Shown in pieces: positions 17,327 to 26,223 of a DNA stretch of 64,000 bases. Under the pieces are notes generated by a model. It worked only from the letters and a program-made list of their open reading frames with translations. It was not told where the DNA came from and made no database searches. Origin of the DNA: an uncultured Peptococcaceae bacterium (GTDB lineage Bacteria; Bacillota; Peptococcia; Peptococcales; Peptococcaceae). The DNA lies in the NCBI GenBank assembly GCA_910585405.1, contig CAJUDO010000007.1, positions 1 through 64,000 on the forward strand, read 5' to 3'. Numbering within the stretch: position 1 is the stretch's first letter; each line of letters opens with the position of its first letter. The position numbers and the translations under genes are program-made.

Positions 17327-20300
17327 ATGTACTTGAAGCGATTGGAGATTCAGGGATTTAAGTCCTTTGCCGATAAAGTGGAATTTGAATTTCCCAGTGG
17401 AATTACGGCTATTGTGGGGCCTAATGGCAGTGGGAAGTCCAATGTAGTGGACAGCATTCGTTGGGTGTTGGGTGAGCAAAGTGTAAAAAATCTGCGGGGC
17501 AGCAAGATGGAGGATGTCATTTTTGCCGGAAGTGCGGACCGCAGACCGCTGGGGATGGCGCAGGTGTCGTTGACATTGGACAACAGCGCCCATATCTTTG
17601 ATTTGGATTTTGAGGAGGTTACGGTATCGCGGCGGCTGTATCGTTCCGGGGAGAGCGAATATCTGATCAATAAGACGCCCAGCCGGCTCAAGGATGTGCA
17701 GGAGCTCTTTATGGATACCGGCCTGGGACGGGAAGGGCTCTCCATCATAAGCCAGGGTAAGGTGGACGAAATCCTCTCCTTGAAGCCGGAGGACCGCCGC
17801 GGCCTGATTGAAGAAGCGGCAGGGATTATCAAATATAAATATCGCAAGCGCGAAGCGGAGCGAAAGTTGAAGGATACAGAGGACCATCTGGTGCGGGTGA
17901 CAGATATCATCAGCGAATTGGAGGAACGGGTTGGACCTCTGGGAGAACAGGCTGAAAAGGCCAAGCAGTATAAGACAGGGAAGGAGGAATTGGACCAGCT
18001 GGAATTATCCCTGGAGGTACACGATATTGGCCGGAACCGGCTTCAGGAAACGCAGCTTTTGGAAAAGAAGCAGCAACTGGAAGACGGAATGGCTGCATGT
18101 ATGGCCGGTCTGTCTGGGCAGGAAGCAGAGCTGGAGCAGATGCGTTTTGAGTTTGGACGACAGGAGGCGGCTTATCAGGAGCAGCAACAGTCCTTTTATC
18201 AGCTGCAGAATCAGCTGGAGCGGCGCAACAACGGCGTACAGGCCAATCGGCAGCTCTTGGAAAGTGTCGAAGAACAGCTGGAGCGGCTGCAGCAGGAATT
18301 GGACGGCCAGCAGGCGGAAACCTTAGCGTTGGAAAAGACAGTACAGGATACGAGGCGGCAGGCAGCAGAGGCAGAGCAAACCTTTTCACAGCAGCAGCGC
18401 ATCCTTGCCGAGGACGAGCAGAAGCTGCAAGAGTTGGAGCGGCAAAGGGCACAGCAGCAGCAGGCTGAGGAACAGCATCAAAGCGATGTGTTTGCCAATA
18501 TGCAGGAGCAGGCGCGCAACCACAACGCATTGCAGCGGCTGGAGCAGGATTTGTCCAGCGATGAGCGGGACAGAGAAAAAATCAAAGGAAAGCTCTCTGC
18601 TTTGACGCAGGAGTTGGAGCAGCAGCAGGTGAAACAGGCCGAGCTGCGGGAAAAGATGACTGTGCAGAAGGAACGGGAGAGCCAATATCATCAGCAGGTG
18701 GCGGCGATAGAGCAGGAAATTGAACAGCGCAAAGGGCAGCAGTTGGTCTTGCGGCAGCAGCTGACAGAGGCGCAGGTCGCCCGGCAGGAAAAGCAATCCC
18801 GGGCAAAGGTGCTGAAGGAGATGGAGGAAAGCGGCGAAGGCTACCAATATGGGGTCAAGTCCATTTTGGAGCGAAAGCAGCAGGGAAAGCTTCAGGGCAT
18901 CATCGGTACGGTGAGTCAGTTGATTACAGTGCCGCAGCATTTGGAAAAAGCTGTGGAGACAGCGATGGGTGTGAGTCTGCAAAATATTGTGACAGAGGAC
19001 GACAAGCAGGCGCAGGCGGCGATTCAATATTTAAAAGAGCGCAAAAAGGGCAGAGCTACGTTTTTGCCGCTGAATACCGTAAAAGGACAGCGGGCCGAAG
19101 AAAATCTGGGCAATGAGGAAAATGTGCTGGGGCTGGCGGTCGACTTGATTACCTTCGATAAAAAATATGAAAAGATTCTGCTGCATTTGCTGGGGAAGGT
19201 CTGGGTTGTGAAGGACCTGGCCTCTGCGGTAGCCATCGGCAAGAAGAAAGGCTTCAGCTACCGGCTGGTAACGCTGGACGGCGAGCTGGTAACGCCGGGC
19301 GGGGCTTTGACCGGCGGGAATCACGAGAAAGAGCGGGGCGGCCTTCTGGCAAGACAGCGGCAGATTCTGGAGCTGGAGGATGCGGTGAAGCAGCTGGAGC
19401 AGCAAATTCAGCAGCAGAATGAGGCGTTGGAAGCCTATTATGCTGTGACCGGCGAAAAGAAGGAAGCGCTGGCGCAGCTGCGCAATCAGGAGGAAACGTT
19501 CATCCGCAGCGCCGTGGAGCTGGAGCAGGAACAACGTTTGCAGGAGAGAGAAGAAAAACGGCTGCAAAATGAACTCCATGTGGAGCAGTTTCATCTGGAG
19601 GAGCAGGAGAAACAGAGGGAAGCCTATCAGACTGCCTTGGAGCAGGAGCGGGCACGACAGGGTGTGTTGGCGGAACAGGAAACAGACTTGTCCCGTCAGG
19701 CGGAGCAGTTGAAGGAAAGAGGGCAAGTGCTGCAAACTCAACAGAAGGAAGTACAGGACCGTTATCAGGAAAATGCGGTGCGGCTGGCCACAGCAAAACA
19801 GCGCTGGGAATTGTTCGCACAGCAGTCTGACAGTGAAGAACAGCGTTATCAGGGCTTGCGGAACACATTGCAGCAGAAGCAGAGCGAATATGAAAAGCTG
19901 GCGCAAAAAAAAGCGGAGTATGAGCAGGAAATTGCCGAAAATTTGCATTATATTCAACAGGAGCAAGCGCAGCTGGCTGCCGAAAATACCGCGCTGGAGG
20001 ACTACCGGGAAAAACGGCAGGCAAAGCAGGAGCGCATCGCGCTTCTGGAGACAGCGGTCGGACAGGGACGCCAGGAGAAGGAGCGGCTGCGGGAGCAGAA
20101 ATATCAGCTGGATTTGAGTCTGAACAAGGTGCAGGGCTATTTATCCGGCGGTTTCCGGCGATTGGCGCAAAATTTTGACTGCACCTATGAGGAAGCGCAG
20201 GCCAAGGCGGTGGCGCTGGAGAATATTCCTCAAACCCAGCGGCGGATTCAGGAGATAAAAGGGCTGTTGGGCCGACTTGGCGAAATTAATTTTACGGCTA

Positions 20301-20878
20301 TTGAAGAATTTGAGCAGGTGCAGCAGCGGCTACAGTTCTTGCAGAAGCAGGTTGCAGATTTGCAGGATGCCCGACAATCTCTGAATAAGGTCATTGAAGA
20401 GATGGAAAAGATCATGGCGCAGAAATTTGCGGAGACCTACCGGGAGGTGAATGCCCGGTTCTCCCAAGTATTCCAATCTATGTTTGGCGGCGGTCAGGCG
20501 CGGCTGGAATTGTCCGACCCTACTGATTATTTATTGACCGGGATTGAGATTGTAGCGCAGCCGCCGGGGAAAAAGGAACAGGTACTGACTTTGCTTTCCG
20601 GTGGAGAACGGGCGATGACGGCGATCGCGTTATTGTTTTCCCTGCTGACCGTAAAGCCCAGTCCTTTCTGTATCCTGGACGAGATTGAATCTGCGCTGGA
20701 TGATGTGAATATCGACCGCTTTGCGCGTTTCATTCGCGACTACGCTGCCAAGACGCAATTCATCATCATCTCGCACCGCAAGGGCACTATGGAAGCGGCG
20801 GATGTGCTTTACGGCGTTGCTATGGAGAACAAAGGCGTATCGCGTCTGATGTCGGTGAAGGTCAGCGACTATGTATAA
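17327..20878 (+). CDS. smc: chromosome segregation protein SMC
   Basis: 1183 residues, full length. The N-terminal ATPase half has Walker A GPNGSGKSN at about residue 31 and the Q-loop after. A long Glu/Gln-rich coiled coil follows, then the hinge at about 505-680 with GIIGTVSQLI and TPGGALTGGN. After a second coiled coil comes the C-terminal half with signature LSGGERAMTA (about 1088) and Walker B CILDEIESALDD. With ScpA and ScpB, encoded at 50.7-52.1 kb, it forms the condensin that compacts and separates chromosomes. The arms are unusually rich in glutamine codons (CAG). Confidence 0.97.
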   Translation: MYLKRLEIQGFKSFADKVEFEFPSGITAIVGPNGSGKSNVVDSIRWVLGEQSVKNLRGSKMEDVIFAGSADRRPLGMAQVSLTLDNSAHIFDLDFEEVTVSRRLYRSGESEYLINKTPSRLKDVQELFMDTGLGREGLSIISQGKVDEILSLKPEDRRGLIEEAAGIIKYKYRKREAERKLKDTEDHLVRVTDIISELEERVGPLGEQAEKAKQYKTGKEELDQLELSLEVHDIGRNRLQETQLLEKKQQLEDGMAACMAGLSGQEAELEQMRFEFGRQEAAYQEQQQSFYQLQNQLERRNNGVQANRQLLESVEEQLERLQQELDGQQAETLALEKTVQDTRRQAAEAEQTFSQQQRILAEDEQKLQELERQRAQQQQAEEQHQSDVFANMQEQARNHNALQRLEQDLSSDERDREKIKGKLSALTQELEQQQVKQAELREKMTVQKERESQYHQQVAAIEQEIEQRKGQQLVLRQQLTEAQVARQEKQSRAKVLKEMEESGEGYQYGVKSILERKQQGKLQGIIGTVSQLITVPQHLEKAVETAMGVSLQNIVTEDDKQAQAAIQYLKERKKGRATFLPLNTVKGQRAEENLGNEENVLGLAVDLITFDKKYEKILLHLLGKVWVVKDLASAVAIGKKKGFSYRLVTLDGELVTPGGALTGGNHEKERGGLLARQRQILELEDAVKQLEQQIQQQNEALEAYYAVTGEKKEALAQLRNQEETFIRSAVELEQEQRLQEREEKRLQNELHVEQFHLEEQEKQREAYQTALEQERARQGVLAEQETDLSRQAEQLKERGQVLQTQQKEVQDRYQENAVRLATAKQRWELFAQQSDSEEQRYQGLRNTLQQKQSEYEKLAQKKAEYEQEIAENLHYIQQEQAQLAAENTALEDYREKRQAKQERIALLETAVGQGRQEKERLREQKYQLDLSLNKVQGYLSGGFRRLAQNFDCTYEEAQAKAVALENIPQTQRRIQEIKGLLGRLGEINFTAIEEFEQVQQRLQFLQKQVADLQDARQSLNKVIEEMEKIMAQKFAETYREVNARFSQVFQSMFGGGQARLELSDPTDYLLTGIEIVAQPPGKKEQVLTLLSGGERAMTAIALLFSLLTVKPSPFCILDEIESALDDVNIDRFARFIRDYAAKTQFIIISHRKGTMEAADVLYGVAMENKGVSRLMSVKVSDYV

Positions 20879-20935
20879 TTGGTGCAATCTGGCAGTTACT
20901 TTTATAGATAAAGAAGAAAAACGGAGGTTTAAGCG

Positions 20936-22105
20936 ATGGGATTATTTTCAACATTGAGCGACAGTTTGTCCAAGACCAGAAAGGGGTTTGTGGAGAAAAT
21001 TTTTGACGCCTTCACAGGCAAGGAAATCGACGACGATTTGTACGATGAGCTGGAAGAATTGCTGATTCAGGGCGACGTCGGCGTCAATACTGCGGTGGAT
21101 TTGGTGGAACGGCTGCGGGAACGGGAAAAACGGGACAAGCTCAAATATGCCGAGCAGCTGCGGGAGGCCTTGGTCGAGGAAATTGCCGAGATTATGGGCG
21201 ATGAAAAGGCGGCGCTGGATTTGAAGGCGGATGAGTTGAATATTATTTTGATGGTCGGCGTGAACGGCGTGGGCAAGACCACCAGCATCGGGAAGCTGGC
21301 CTATTTGCTCAATCAGCAGGGCCATAAAGTGATTTTGGGCGCCGGAGATACCTTCCGGGCTGCCGCGGCGGAACAGCTGAAGGTGTGGGGCGACAGAGTC
21401 GGCGTCGATGTGATCAGCCACCAGGAGGGCGCAGACCCGGCGGCGGTAGTGTTTGACGCCATTGCTGCGGCTAAGTCCCGTAAATGCGATGTGCTCATTG
21501 TGGATACTGCGGGACGGTTGCAGAACAAGGCCAACCTGATGAATGAGTTGAGTAAAATGCGGAAGGTGATTGACAGAGAAGCGCCTGGCTGCCTGCGGGA
21601 AGTGCTGCTGGTGCTGGATGCCACCACCGGACAGAATGCCATTTCACAGGCCAAAATTTTTGGCGATGCCACCGGAGTGACCGGCGTCATTTTGACCAAG
21701 CTGGACGGTACCGCCAAGGGCGGCGTGGTGATTGGGATTCGCTCCGAGTTTGATTTGCCGGTGAAGTTGATTGGCACCGGGGAAGCCATTGACAATATGG
21801 AATTTTTTGACGCCAAAGCCTTTGGAAAAGCGTTGTTTGCCGATGAGGGCAACCAGAAGGACGAAGCAGAAACCGCTGAAGATACTGCACAGGAGGAAGA
21901 AACGCTGGAGATTGCTGAAGTGCAGGAAGAGATAGAAGAAATAGAAGAAATAGAAGAAATACAGGAAGAAATCACGGAAGAGGTAGAAGAAGCGCAGGAA
22001 GCCGAAGAAGCAGCAGAGAAAGATATAGAAGAAACAGTAGAGGAAACAGTGGAAGAAAAGCCTCGCAAGAGAGGATTTTTCGGATGGGGAGGCCGCAAAA
22101 AATGA
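20936..22105 (+). CDS. ftsY: signal recognition particle receptor FtsY with acidic C-terminal extension
   Basis: 389-residue SRP GTPase that docks ribosome-SRP complexes at the membrane. The four-helix N domain occupies about residues 1-95. The G domain has GVNGVGKTT (about 107), DTAGR (about 189) and TKLDG (about 254), with GGVVIG and the closing GEAIDNMEFFD. Most FtsY proteins carry an acidic A domain in front of N. Here the A-like region is behind the G domain: about 85 residues of Glu-rich repeats (IEEIEEIEEIQEE) ending in the basic, aromatic RKRGFFGWGGRKK. The DNA encoding it is a 9-bp microsatellite (about 21931-21960). AGGTTTAAG precedes the ATG. Confidence 0.95.
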   Translation: MGLFSTLSDSLSKTRKGFVEKIFDAFTGKEIDDDLYDELEELLIQGDVGVNTAVDLVERLREREKRDKLKYAEQLREALVEEIAEIMGDEKAALDLKADELNIILMVGVNGVGKTTSIGKLAYLLNQQGHKVILGAGDTFRAAAAEQLKVWGDRVGVDVISHQEGADPAAVVFDAIAAAKSRKCDVLIVDTAGRLQNKANLMNELSKMRKVIDREAPGCLREVLLVLDATTGQNAISQAKIFGDATGVTGVILTKLDGTAKGGVVIGIRSEFDLPVKLIGTGEAIDNMEFFDAKAFGKALFADEGNQKDEAETAEDTAQEEETLEIAEVQEEIEEIEEIEEIQEEITEEVEEAQEAEEAAEKDIEETVEETVEEKPRKRGFFGWGGRKK

Positions 22106-23406
22106 CGGAGCAGAGAGAAGCAACGCAAAAAATCTGGATTCGCGACACACAAATTTTGTCCATGACAGGCGCCGCACTGCAGCGCGGTGATATTTTGATT
22201 GAAGAGGATAAGCTGGCAGCTATCGGCGCTGTAGATGCGCAGGCAGCTGAGGGCGCACAGATAATCGACGGGCGCGATACCTTGGCTATGCCGGGGCTGG
22301 TGAATACTCACACCCATGCGGCGATGACCTTACTGCGCAGTTATGCCGACGATATGGAATTGATGCCGTGGCTCAATGATAAAATTTGGCCGGCAGAAGC
22401 GAAGTTTGTCAATGAATCCATTTATTGGGGCAGCAGTCTGGCTGTTTTGGAAATGCTGCAAAGCGGTACTACGACCTTTGCCGATATGTACGACAGCATG
22501 CATGAGGTGGCCCGTGTGGTAGAGGAATCAGGTGTGCGGGCCAATCTGAGCAGAGGACTGATTGTGTTCTCTGACACAGAAGGCAAAAATATTCAAAAAA
22601 ATGTACGGTTGTATGAGAATTTTCATAATCAGGCAGAAGGACGCTTAAAAGTGTGGTTTGCCCCCCATGCACCTTATACCTGTCCACCTGCCTATCTGGA
22701 GCAAATCGTGCAGGCCGCTGCCGACTGCCACACCGGGTTGCATGTGCATCTGGCGGAAACGCAGGATGAATTGCGGCAAATCCGGGAAGGCTACGACAAG
22801 ACGCCCACGGAATACTTACGGGATCTGGGCGTGTTTGAGTTGCCTACTCTGGCTGCCCATGGCGTGTATCTCAATGACAGTGATATTGCTATTTTGCGGG
22901 AGCATCAGGTTAGCATCGCCCACAATCCATCCAGCAATATGAAATTGGCCAGCGGCATTGCCAATCTGCCCAAATATTTTGCGGCGGGCTTGAATGTGTC
23001 CTTGGGAACCGACGGGGCTTCCAGCAACAATAGTCTGAACATGTTTAAGGAGATGACAATGTGTTCCTTTGCGCAAAAAGTAAATGCCATGGATCCCACT
23101 GTGCTGCCTGCCGAAACTATCTTGCAGATGGCGACCATCAACGGTGCCAGAGCGCTGCACTGGGACGATGAAATCGGGACACTGGAAGTGGGGAAAAAGG
23201 CCGATTTGATTTTGGTGGACTTGAATAAACCCCATTTTGCCCCATGGAACAATTCGGTATCCGACCTGGTGTATTCGGCGCAGGGCAGCGACGTAAAAAC
23301 CACCATCGTCAACGGGAAGATTCTGATGAAGGATTATGAAGTACTGACTATGGATGCAGAAAAAATCATGGCCGAGGCGGCCCGCATTGCCCGTGCCGTA
23401 CTGTAA
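22102..23406 (+). CDS. mtaD: 5-methylthioadenosine/S-adenosylhomocysteine deaminase (amidohydrolase)
   Basis: About 434 residues of the metallo-dependent amidohydrolase superfamily. The metal ligands appear in order: NTHTHAAMTLLR (about residue 69), HVHLAETQDE (about 215), LAAHGVYL (His) and LGTDGASSNN (Asp, about 302). This matches MtaD/SAH deaminase, converting MTA or SAH to the inosyl forms in a nucleoside-salvage route. The ATG at 22102 overlaps the ftsY stop (ATGA) and lies 8 nt after GGGGAGG; an upstream in-frame ATG at 22084 precedes that site. Confidence 0.92.
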   Translation: MTEQREATQKIWIRDTQILSMTGAALQRGDILIEEDKLAAIGAVDAQAAEGAQIIDGRDTLAMPGLVNTHTHAAMTLLRSYADDMELMPWLNDKIWPAEAKFVNESIYWGSSLAVLEMLQSGTTTFADMYDSMHEVARVVEESGVRANLSRGLIVFSDTEGKNIQKNVRLYENFHNQAEGRLKVWFAPHAPYTCPPAYLEQIVQAAADCHTGLHVHLAETQDELRQIREGYDKTPTEYLRDLGVFELPTLAAHGVYLNDSDIAILREHQVSIAHNPSSNMKLASGIANLPKYFAAGLNVSLGTDGASSNNSLNMFKEMTMCSFAQKVNAMDPTVLPAETILQMATINGARALHWDDEIGTLEVGKKADLILVDLNKPHFAPWNNSVSDLVYSAQGSDVKTTIVNGKILMKDYEVLTMDAEKIMAEAARIARAVL

Positions 23407-23475
23407 AAACGCTCTGGGCAGATTTTTCATTCTTGTAATTTGACGACGAGTATGTTAGTATAATAGAGGTGTTTT

Positions 23476-23685
23476 ATGGAAGCACAGCATGTCATGTTGT
23501 TGTGGATAGCGATTTTGCTGATATTGGGCGTAGCGGCAGTTGCCGCAGCCTGGTATTTTGGCAGGCAGTATCAGGCCGGTGGCGGCAAGCAGCGGAAATA
23601 TGTCTGCGTCGCTTGCTCTGTGGCCGCTTGTGTCTGTGTCATCACAGCCATACAGATTTTGTGGATGTTTCGCCATGTATGGTAG
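23476..23685 (+). CDS. small two-helix membrane protein
   Basis: 69 residues with two hydrophobic helices (VMLLWIAILLILGVAAVAAAW and a second, CVACSVAACVCVITAIQIL) linked by a basic glycine-rich loop, FGRQYQAGGGKQRK. AGAGGT lies 5-6 nt before the ATG. The family is not recognised. It lies between mtaD and a tRNA gene. Confidence 0.5.
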   Translation: MEAQHVMLLWIAILLILGVAAVAAAWYFGRQYQAGGGKQRKYVCVACSVAACVCVITAIQILWMFRHVW

Positions 23686-23745
23686 AGCGTTGCGTGGCGG
23701 ATGTCCGCAGCGACATAAATCACAGCAGAAACTGAATAAACAAAT

Positions 23746-23822
23746 GTCTACGTAGCTCAGCTGGATAGAGCACATGCCTCCTAAGCGTGGGGTCGGAGGT
23801 TCAAATCCTCTCGTGGACGCCA
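23746..23822 (+). tRNA. tRNA-Arg (anticodon CCT)
   Basis: A 77-nt cloverleaf. The acceptor GTCTACG pairs with CGTGGAC (one G-U), the D stem is GCTC/GAGC, the anticodon stem is CATGC/GCGTG, and the loop CTCCTAA gives anticodon CCT reading AGG. The T arm is GGAGG-TTCAAAT-CCTCT. Discriminator G and an encoded CCA are present. Confidence 0.97.
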
Positions 23823-23829
23823 AAAATTC

Positions 23830-23868
23830 CGCCGAAAGCCTTGTCAAGTCAAGTCTTTCGGCGTTTTT
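23830..23868 (+). terminator. rho-independent terminator after tRNA-Arg
   Basis: CGCCGAAAG (23830-23838) pairs with CTTTCGGCG (23855-23863), followed by TTTTT. It lies 8 nt behind the tRNA 3' end. Confidence 0.9.
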
Positions 23869-23919
23869 ATTGTAGTAGACCAAAATATTTTCGTTTCCGC
23901 AAAGTACGAAAAGGGGTCA

Positions 23920-24009
23920 ATGAATTTGGAATACGAGGAGCAATTGTATAACTATATTGCTTTTGCACTGTTTTCTCAGAAAATGCTATGGGACAATATA
24001 ATCGGATAG
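23920..24009 (+). other. possible 29-residue ORF
   Basis: ATG 23920 follows AAAGGGG and opens MNLEYEEQLYNYIAFALF before a stop at 24007. It is too short to assign. The rest of the interval 23869-24124 shows no other feature. Confidence 0.25.
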
Positions 24010-24124
24010 CGATACGTTATTTTTCTTGTTGAAAGAGCGGGGCAGGATAAGGTATAAACTCTGGCAATTTGGGCATGCTAGAAAAAACTTGAATTTCAAA
24101 TGCAGATGAGAGGAAGTGCATACT

Positions 24125-24301
24125 GTGGGCAGAACGAAAACCTACTACACTAGAGATATCTTAAAGCTGGAGTTGGCGCAGCAGCTGGGCTATGGAGAAA
24201 AAATCCAACAGGCCGGATGGGGAGAGCTGACATCAGCTGAGAGCGGACGCTTGGGCGGCATGGTGAACGGCTATATGCGCAAGCATCAGTGGAGCTCTTA
24301 A
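24125..24301 (+). CDS. alpha/beta-type small acid-soluble spore protein
   Basis: About 58 residues. DILKLELAQQLGYG corresponds to the first conserved SASP helix, and GWGELTSAESGRLGGMVNGYMRK matches, in its parts, the conserved second half (G-x-LTS-x-x-x-G-x-x-GG). These proteins coat and protect DNA in the forespore and are degraded at germination. The start is GTG 24125, 8 nt after AGAGGAAG; an earlier GTG (24116) overlaps that site. Expression in B. subtilis-type spores is by sigma-G; no promoter was identified here. Confidence 0.75.
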   Translation: MGRTKTYYTRDILKLELAQQLGYGEKIQQAGWGELTSAESGRLGGMVNGYMRKHQWSS

Positions 24302-24380
24302 AATAGAATCCAAAAGGAATCTGCTAATTTTTTTGAATGGATTTATCAGACAGCATGTCACAGAAGTGACCCATAGGAAA

Positions 24381-24418
24381 AACACCGTTTCTGTAAAGAT
24401 GGAAACGGTGTTTTTTGT
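24381..24418. terminator. rho-independent terminator
   Basis: AACACCGTTTC (24381-24391) pairs with GAAACGGTGTT (24402-24412), followed by a T run. It terminates the SASP gene; an A-rich left flank lets it serve the convergent TetR gene too. A smaller GTCAC/GTGAC hairpin lies just before it (24356-24369). Confidence 0.9.
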
Positions 24419-24468
24419 ACGATGATTAGCTAATATGTCGGTGAGTCGAGAGGCCTGCTCATTATCTG

Positions 24469-25044
24469 TCAAGTGAAAGAGGACGTATCGGATTCTTTTT
24501 TAGGTTGCTCTGTAAAAAATTCTTCACGTCCTCGGTATTCACTTTTTAAAATTTCAAACATTTCTTCTGGTGTTTCTCTGCAGCCGTTTTGCAGCCATAG
24601 TTTAATCATTTTGGTCAGTCCGCTCTTGAAAAATTCCATATGATAGTCGATGAAGCGATCGGCGAAATGTTTTTTGGCAAGCTTGTAGTCGTAACTCAAA
24701 ATTTGATAGGTTTCATCATATCCCAGCTTGAAATAGGTACGGTAGAATATCTGATTTTCCTTTATATGCCGAAATAACAGCAAATAATTGTGGGAGTTAA
24801 ATCCCTGCATAATTTCGTTTTTGTACAAATCTGCAACCTGGGCTTCCAGCTTTTCCCGTATTGTATCCGCCAACCCATAGATATCGACATAATTGGCGTA
24901 AAATGTACTGCGATTCAGATTTGCTCTTTTGCAAATATCGGACACGTTGATTTGATTGAGCTCTTTCGTTTGTAGGAGTTCTATCAAAACCTGTTCGATT
25001 TTCTGCATGGATGCCCGTTTGCGTTTATTATTTTTGATATTCAT
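24469..25044 (-). CDS. TetR/AcrR-family transcriptional regulator
   Basis: 191 residues. The N-terminal helix-turn-helix is clear: IEQVLIELLQTKELNQINVSD in parts, followed by ICKRANLNRSTFYANYVDIYGL. The C-terminal ligand domain is of the type common in Firmicutes regulators next to membrane genes (KENQIFYRTYFKLGYDE). AAGGGGA sets ATG 25044, 33 nt inside the longest frame. It is divergent from the three-gene membrane module at 25.2-26.4 kb, and two inverted repeats lie in the shared control region, so it likely represses that module and itself. Confidence 0.88.
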   Translation of the reverse strand: MNIKNNKRKRASMQKIEQVLIELLQTKELNQINVSDICKRANLNRSTFYANYVDIYGLADTIREKLEAQVADLYKNEIMQGFNSHNYLLLFRHIKENQIFYRTYFKLGYDETYQILSYDYKLAKKHFADRFIDYHMEFFKSGLTKMIKLWLQNGCRETPEEMFEILKSEYRGREEFFTEQPKKESDTSSFT

Positions 25045-25058
25045 AAAAATCCCCTTTA

Positions 25059-25073
25059 ACACAACACTTGTGT
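25059..25073. promoter_or_regulatory. inverted repeat, candidate TetR-type operator
   Basis: ACACAA-CAC-TTGTGT, a perfect 6-bp dyad with a 3-nt centre, 15 nt upstream of the TetR start codon and before its ribosome site. It could be an autoregulatory site. Confidence 0.45.
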
Positions 25074-25080
25074 GCATATT

Positions 25081-25136
25081 GTTGATTGTTTTTGTTTTTC
25101 CGCCTCATTATACTATTCTTGTAATAGACAATCAAC
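25081..25136 (+). promoter_or_regulatory. promoter framed by a 9-bp inverted repeat
   Basis: GTTGATTGT (25081-25089) and ACAATCAAC (25128-25136) are perfect inverted arms. Between and overlapping them lies a promoter-like pair TTGTTT (25086-25091) and TATACT (25109-25114) with 17-nt spacing, facing the membrane module. A repressor bound to both arms would cover the -35 and start site. Confidence 0.5.
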
Positions 25137-25162
25137 TGTTGCTTTAAAGAGGAGGTGTGCAA

Positions 25163-25534
25163 ATGAAAAAAAGCAGTTTTGTTGCGATGCTTATGGGAAC
25201 GGTGAGCGGAGTACTCTTTGCGTTGGGCATGTGCATGGCTCTTATCCCAGAGTGGGGAGCATTTCAGCCAGGGATTGTGTTTGGTTGCGTTGGATTATTG
25301 TTGGGGCTGGTTACTGTGATTATTTGGCGCAAGATGGAGCACAAGGCGCCTATCCGTTTTTCGGCCAAAAACGTTTTTGCCGCTGTAGTCGGTGTGGTTG
25401 GTGCATTGGCATTGGGAATTGGTATGTGTTTTTGCATGGTCTGGGGAAAAATAGTGCTCGGCATCGTCATTGGGCTGATCGGCATTGTCATTTTACTCTG
25501 CCTGATTCCGTTGACAAAGGGCTTGCAAGCATGA
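25163..25534 (+). CDS. small four-helix membrane protein
   Basis: 123 residues with four hydrophobic segments in two hairpins (FVAMLMGTVSGVLFALGM, GIVFGCVGLLLGLVTVIIW, VFAAVVGVVGALALGIGM, IVLGIVIGLIGIVILLCL). The two halves look alike, suggesting an internal duplication. AGGAGG is 9 nt before the ATG. The stop overlaps the next ATG (ATGA). Function unknown; first gene of the TetR-divergent operon. Confidence 0.75.
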   Translation: MKKSSFVAMLMGTVSGVLFALGMCMALIPEWGAFQPGIVFGCVGLLLGLVTVIIWRKMEHKAPIRFSAKNVFAAVVGVVGALALGIGMCFCMVWGKIVLGIVIGLIGIVILLCLIPLTKGLQA

Positions 25535-26223
25535 ACGTAAGACAAGTTGTTGTCGGGAAAATAGAGAAAACAAAAGTTGGAAGACGACTCATTCGAGAGC
25601 AGCAGTTCAGAGTGATATTTTCCGCTTCTGTAGGTCTGCTCATCAACATTTTGTACGCTTTTTATCATGGTATGTTGGGCTTGATAAATCAGTCCCTTTG
25701 GTTCGTTGCAATGGGGGCGTACTATGTCGTTTTAGGTGCGATGCGCTTTTCTGCTGTTCTATGCGAATGGAGGGGAAGATCTGCGTATTCTGAAGATGCA
25801 GAGTATTTTGTGGTCAAGCTGTGTGGCGGTATGCTGATTTTGATGGGTTTTCTTTTGACTAGTCTGGTCTATATCAGTCTTGCGCAAAATATCGCTGTGA
25901 AACATGATGAGATTGTCATGATTACCATTGCAACCTACAGTTTTTACAAAATCACCGCAGCAGTCATAAGAGCCATAAAGCAGCGCAGAAACAATGCTCC
26001 TTTGCTGATTGCAATCCGTACAATCGGTTATGCGGAGGTAGCTGCATCGCTTTTGACATTGCAGCGCTCTATGCTTGTTTCATTTGGCTCGATGGATGCT
26101 GCGGATATGGCGATGATGAATAGACTGACCGGAATGGCAGTTTGCTTATTTATATGGCTGCTTGGCATTTTTACAATGCGAAAAGGCAGCAAGAGGAGGA
26201 AGAAAAGAAATGGCACAGTCTAA
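25531..26223 (+). CDS. integral membrane protein of the TetR-linked module
   Basis: 230 residues. After a basic cytoplasmic start (KIEKTKVGRRLIREQQ) come about six hydrophobic segments: VGLLINILYAFYHG, WFVAMGAYYVVLGAM, CGGMLILMGFLLTSLVYI, and three more. It ends with the very basic MRKGSKRRKKRNG. It starts at the ATGA overlap with the preceding gene. The family is not named with confidence, though similar proteins accompany TetR regulators in gut Firmicutes. The third gene starts inside its end. Confidence 0.75.
   Translation: MNVRQVVVGKIEKTKVGRRLIREQQFRVIFSASVGLLINILYAFYHGMLGLINQSLWFVAMGAYYVVLGAMRFSAVLCEWRGRSAYSEDAEYFVVKLCGGMLILMGFLLTSLVYISLAQNIAVKHDEIVMITIATYSFYKITAAVIRAIKQRRNNAPLLIAIRTIGYAEVAASLLTLQRSMLVSFGSMDAADMAMMNRLTGMAVCLFIWLLGIFTMRKGSKRRKKRNGTV

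Noticed and set aside
23459..23464. TATAAT as promoter of the small membrane protein
   Set aside because: The nearest TTGACG is only 13 nt away, and the hexamer abuts the ribosome site, leaving no leader. Not called.
25072..25530. Upstream in-frame extension of the second membrane gene
   Set aside because: It overlaps the promoter and the entire preceding gene in another frame; the ATGA overlap at 25531 is the natural start.
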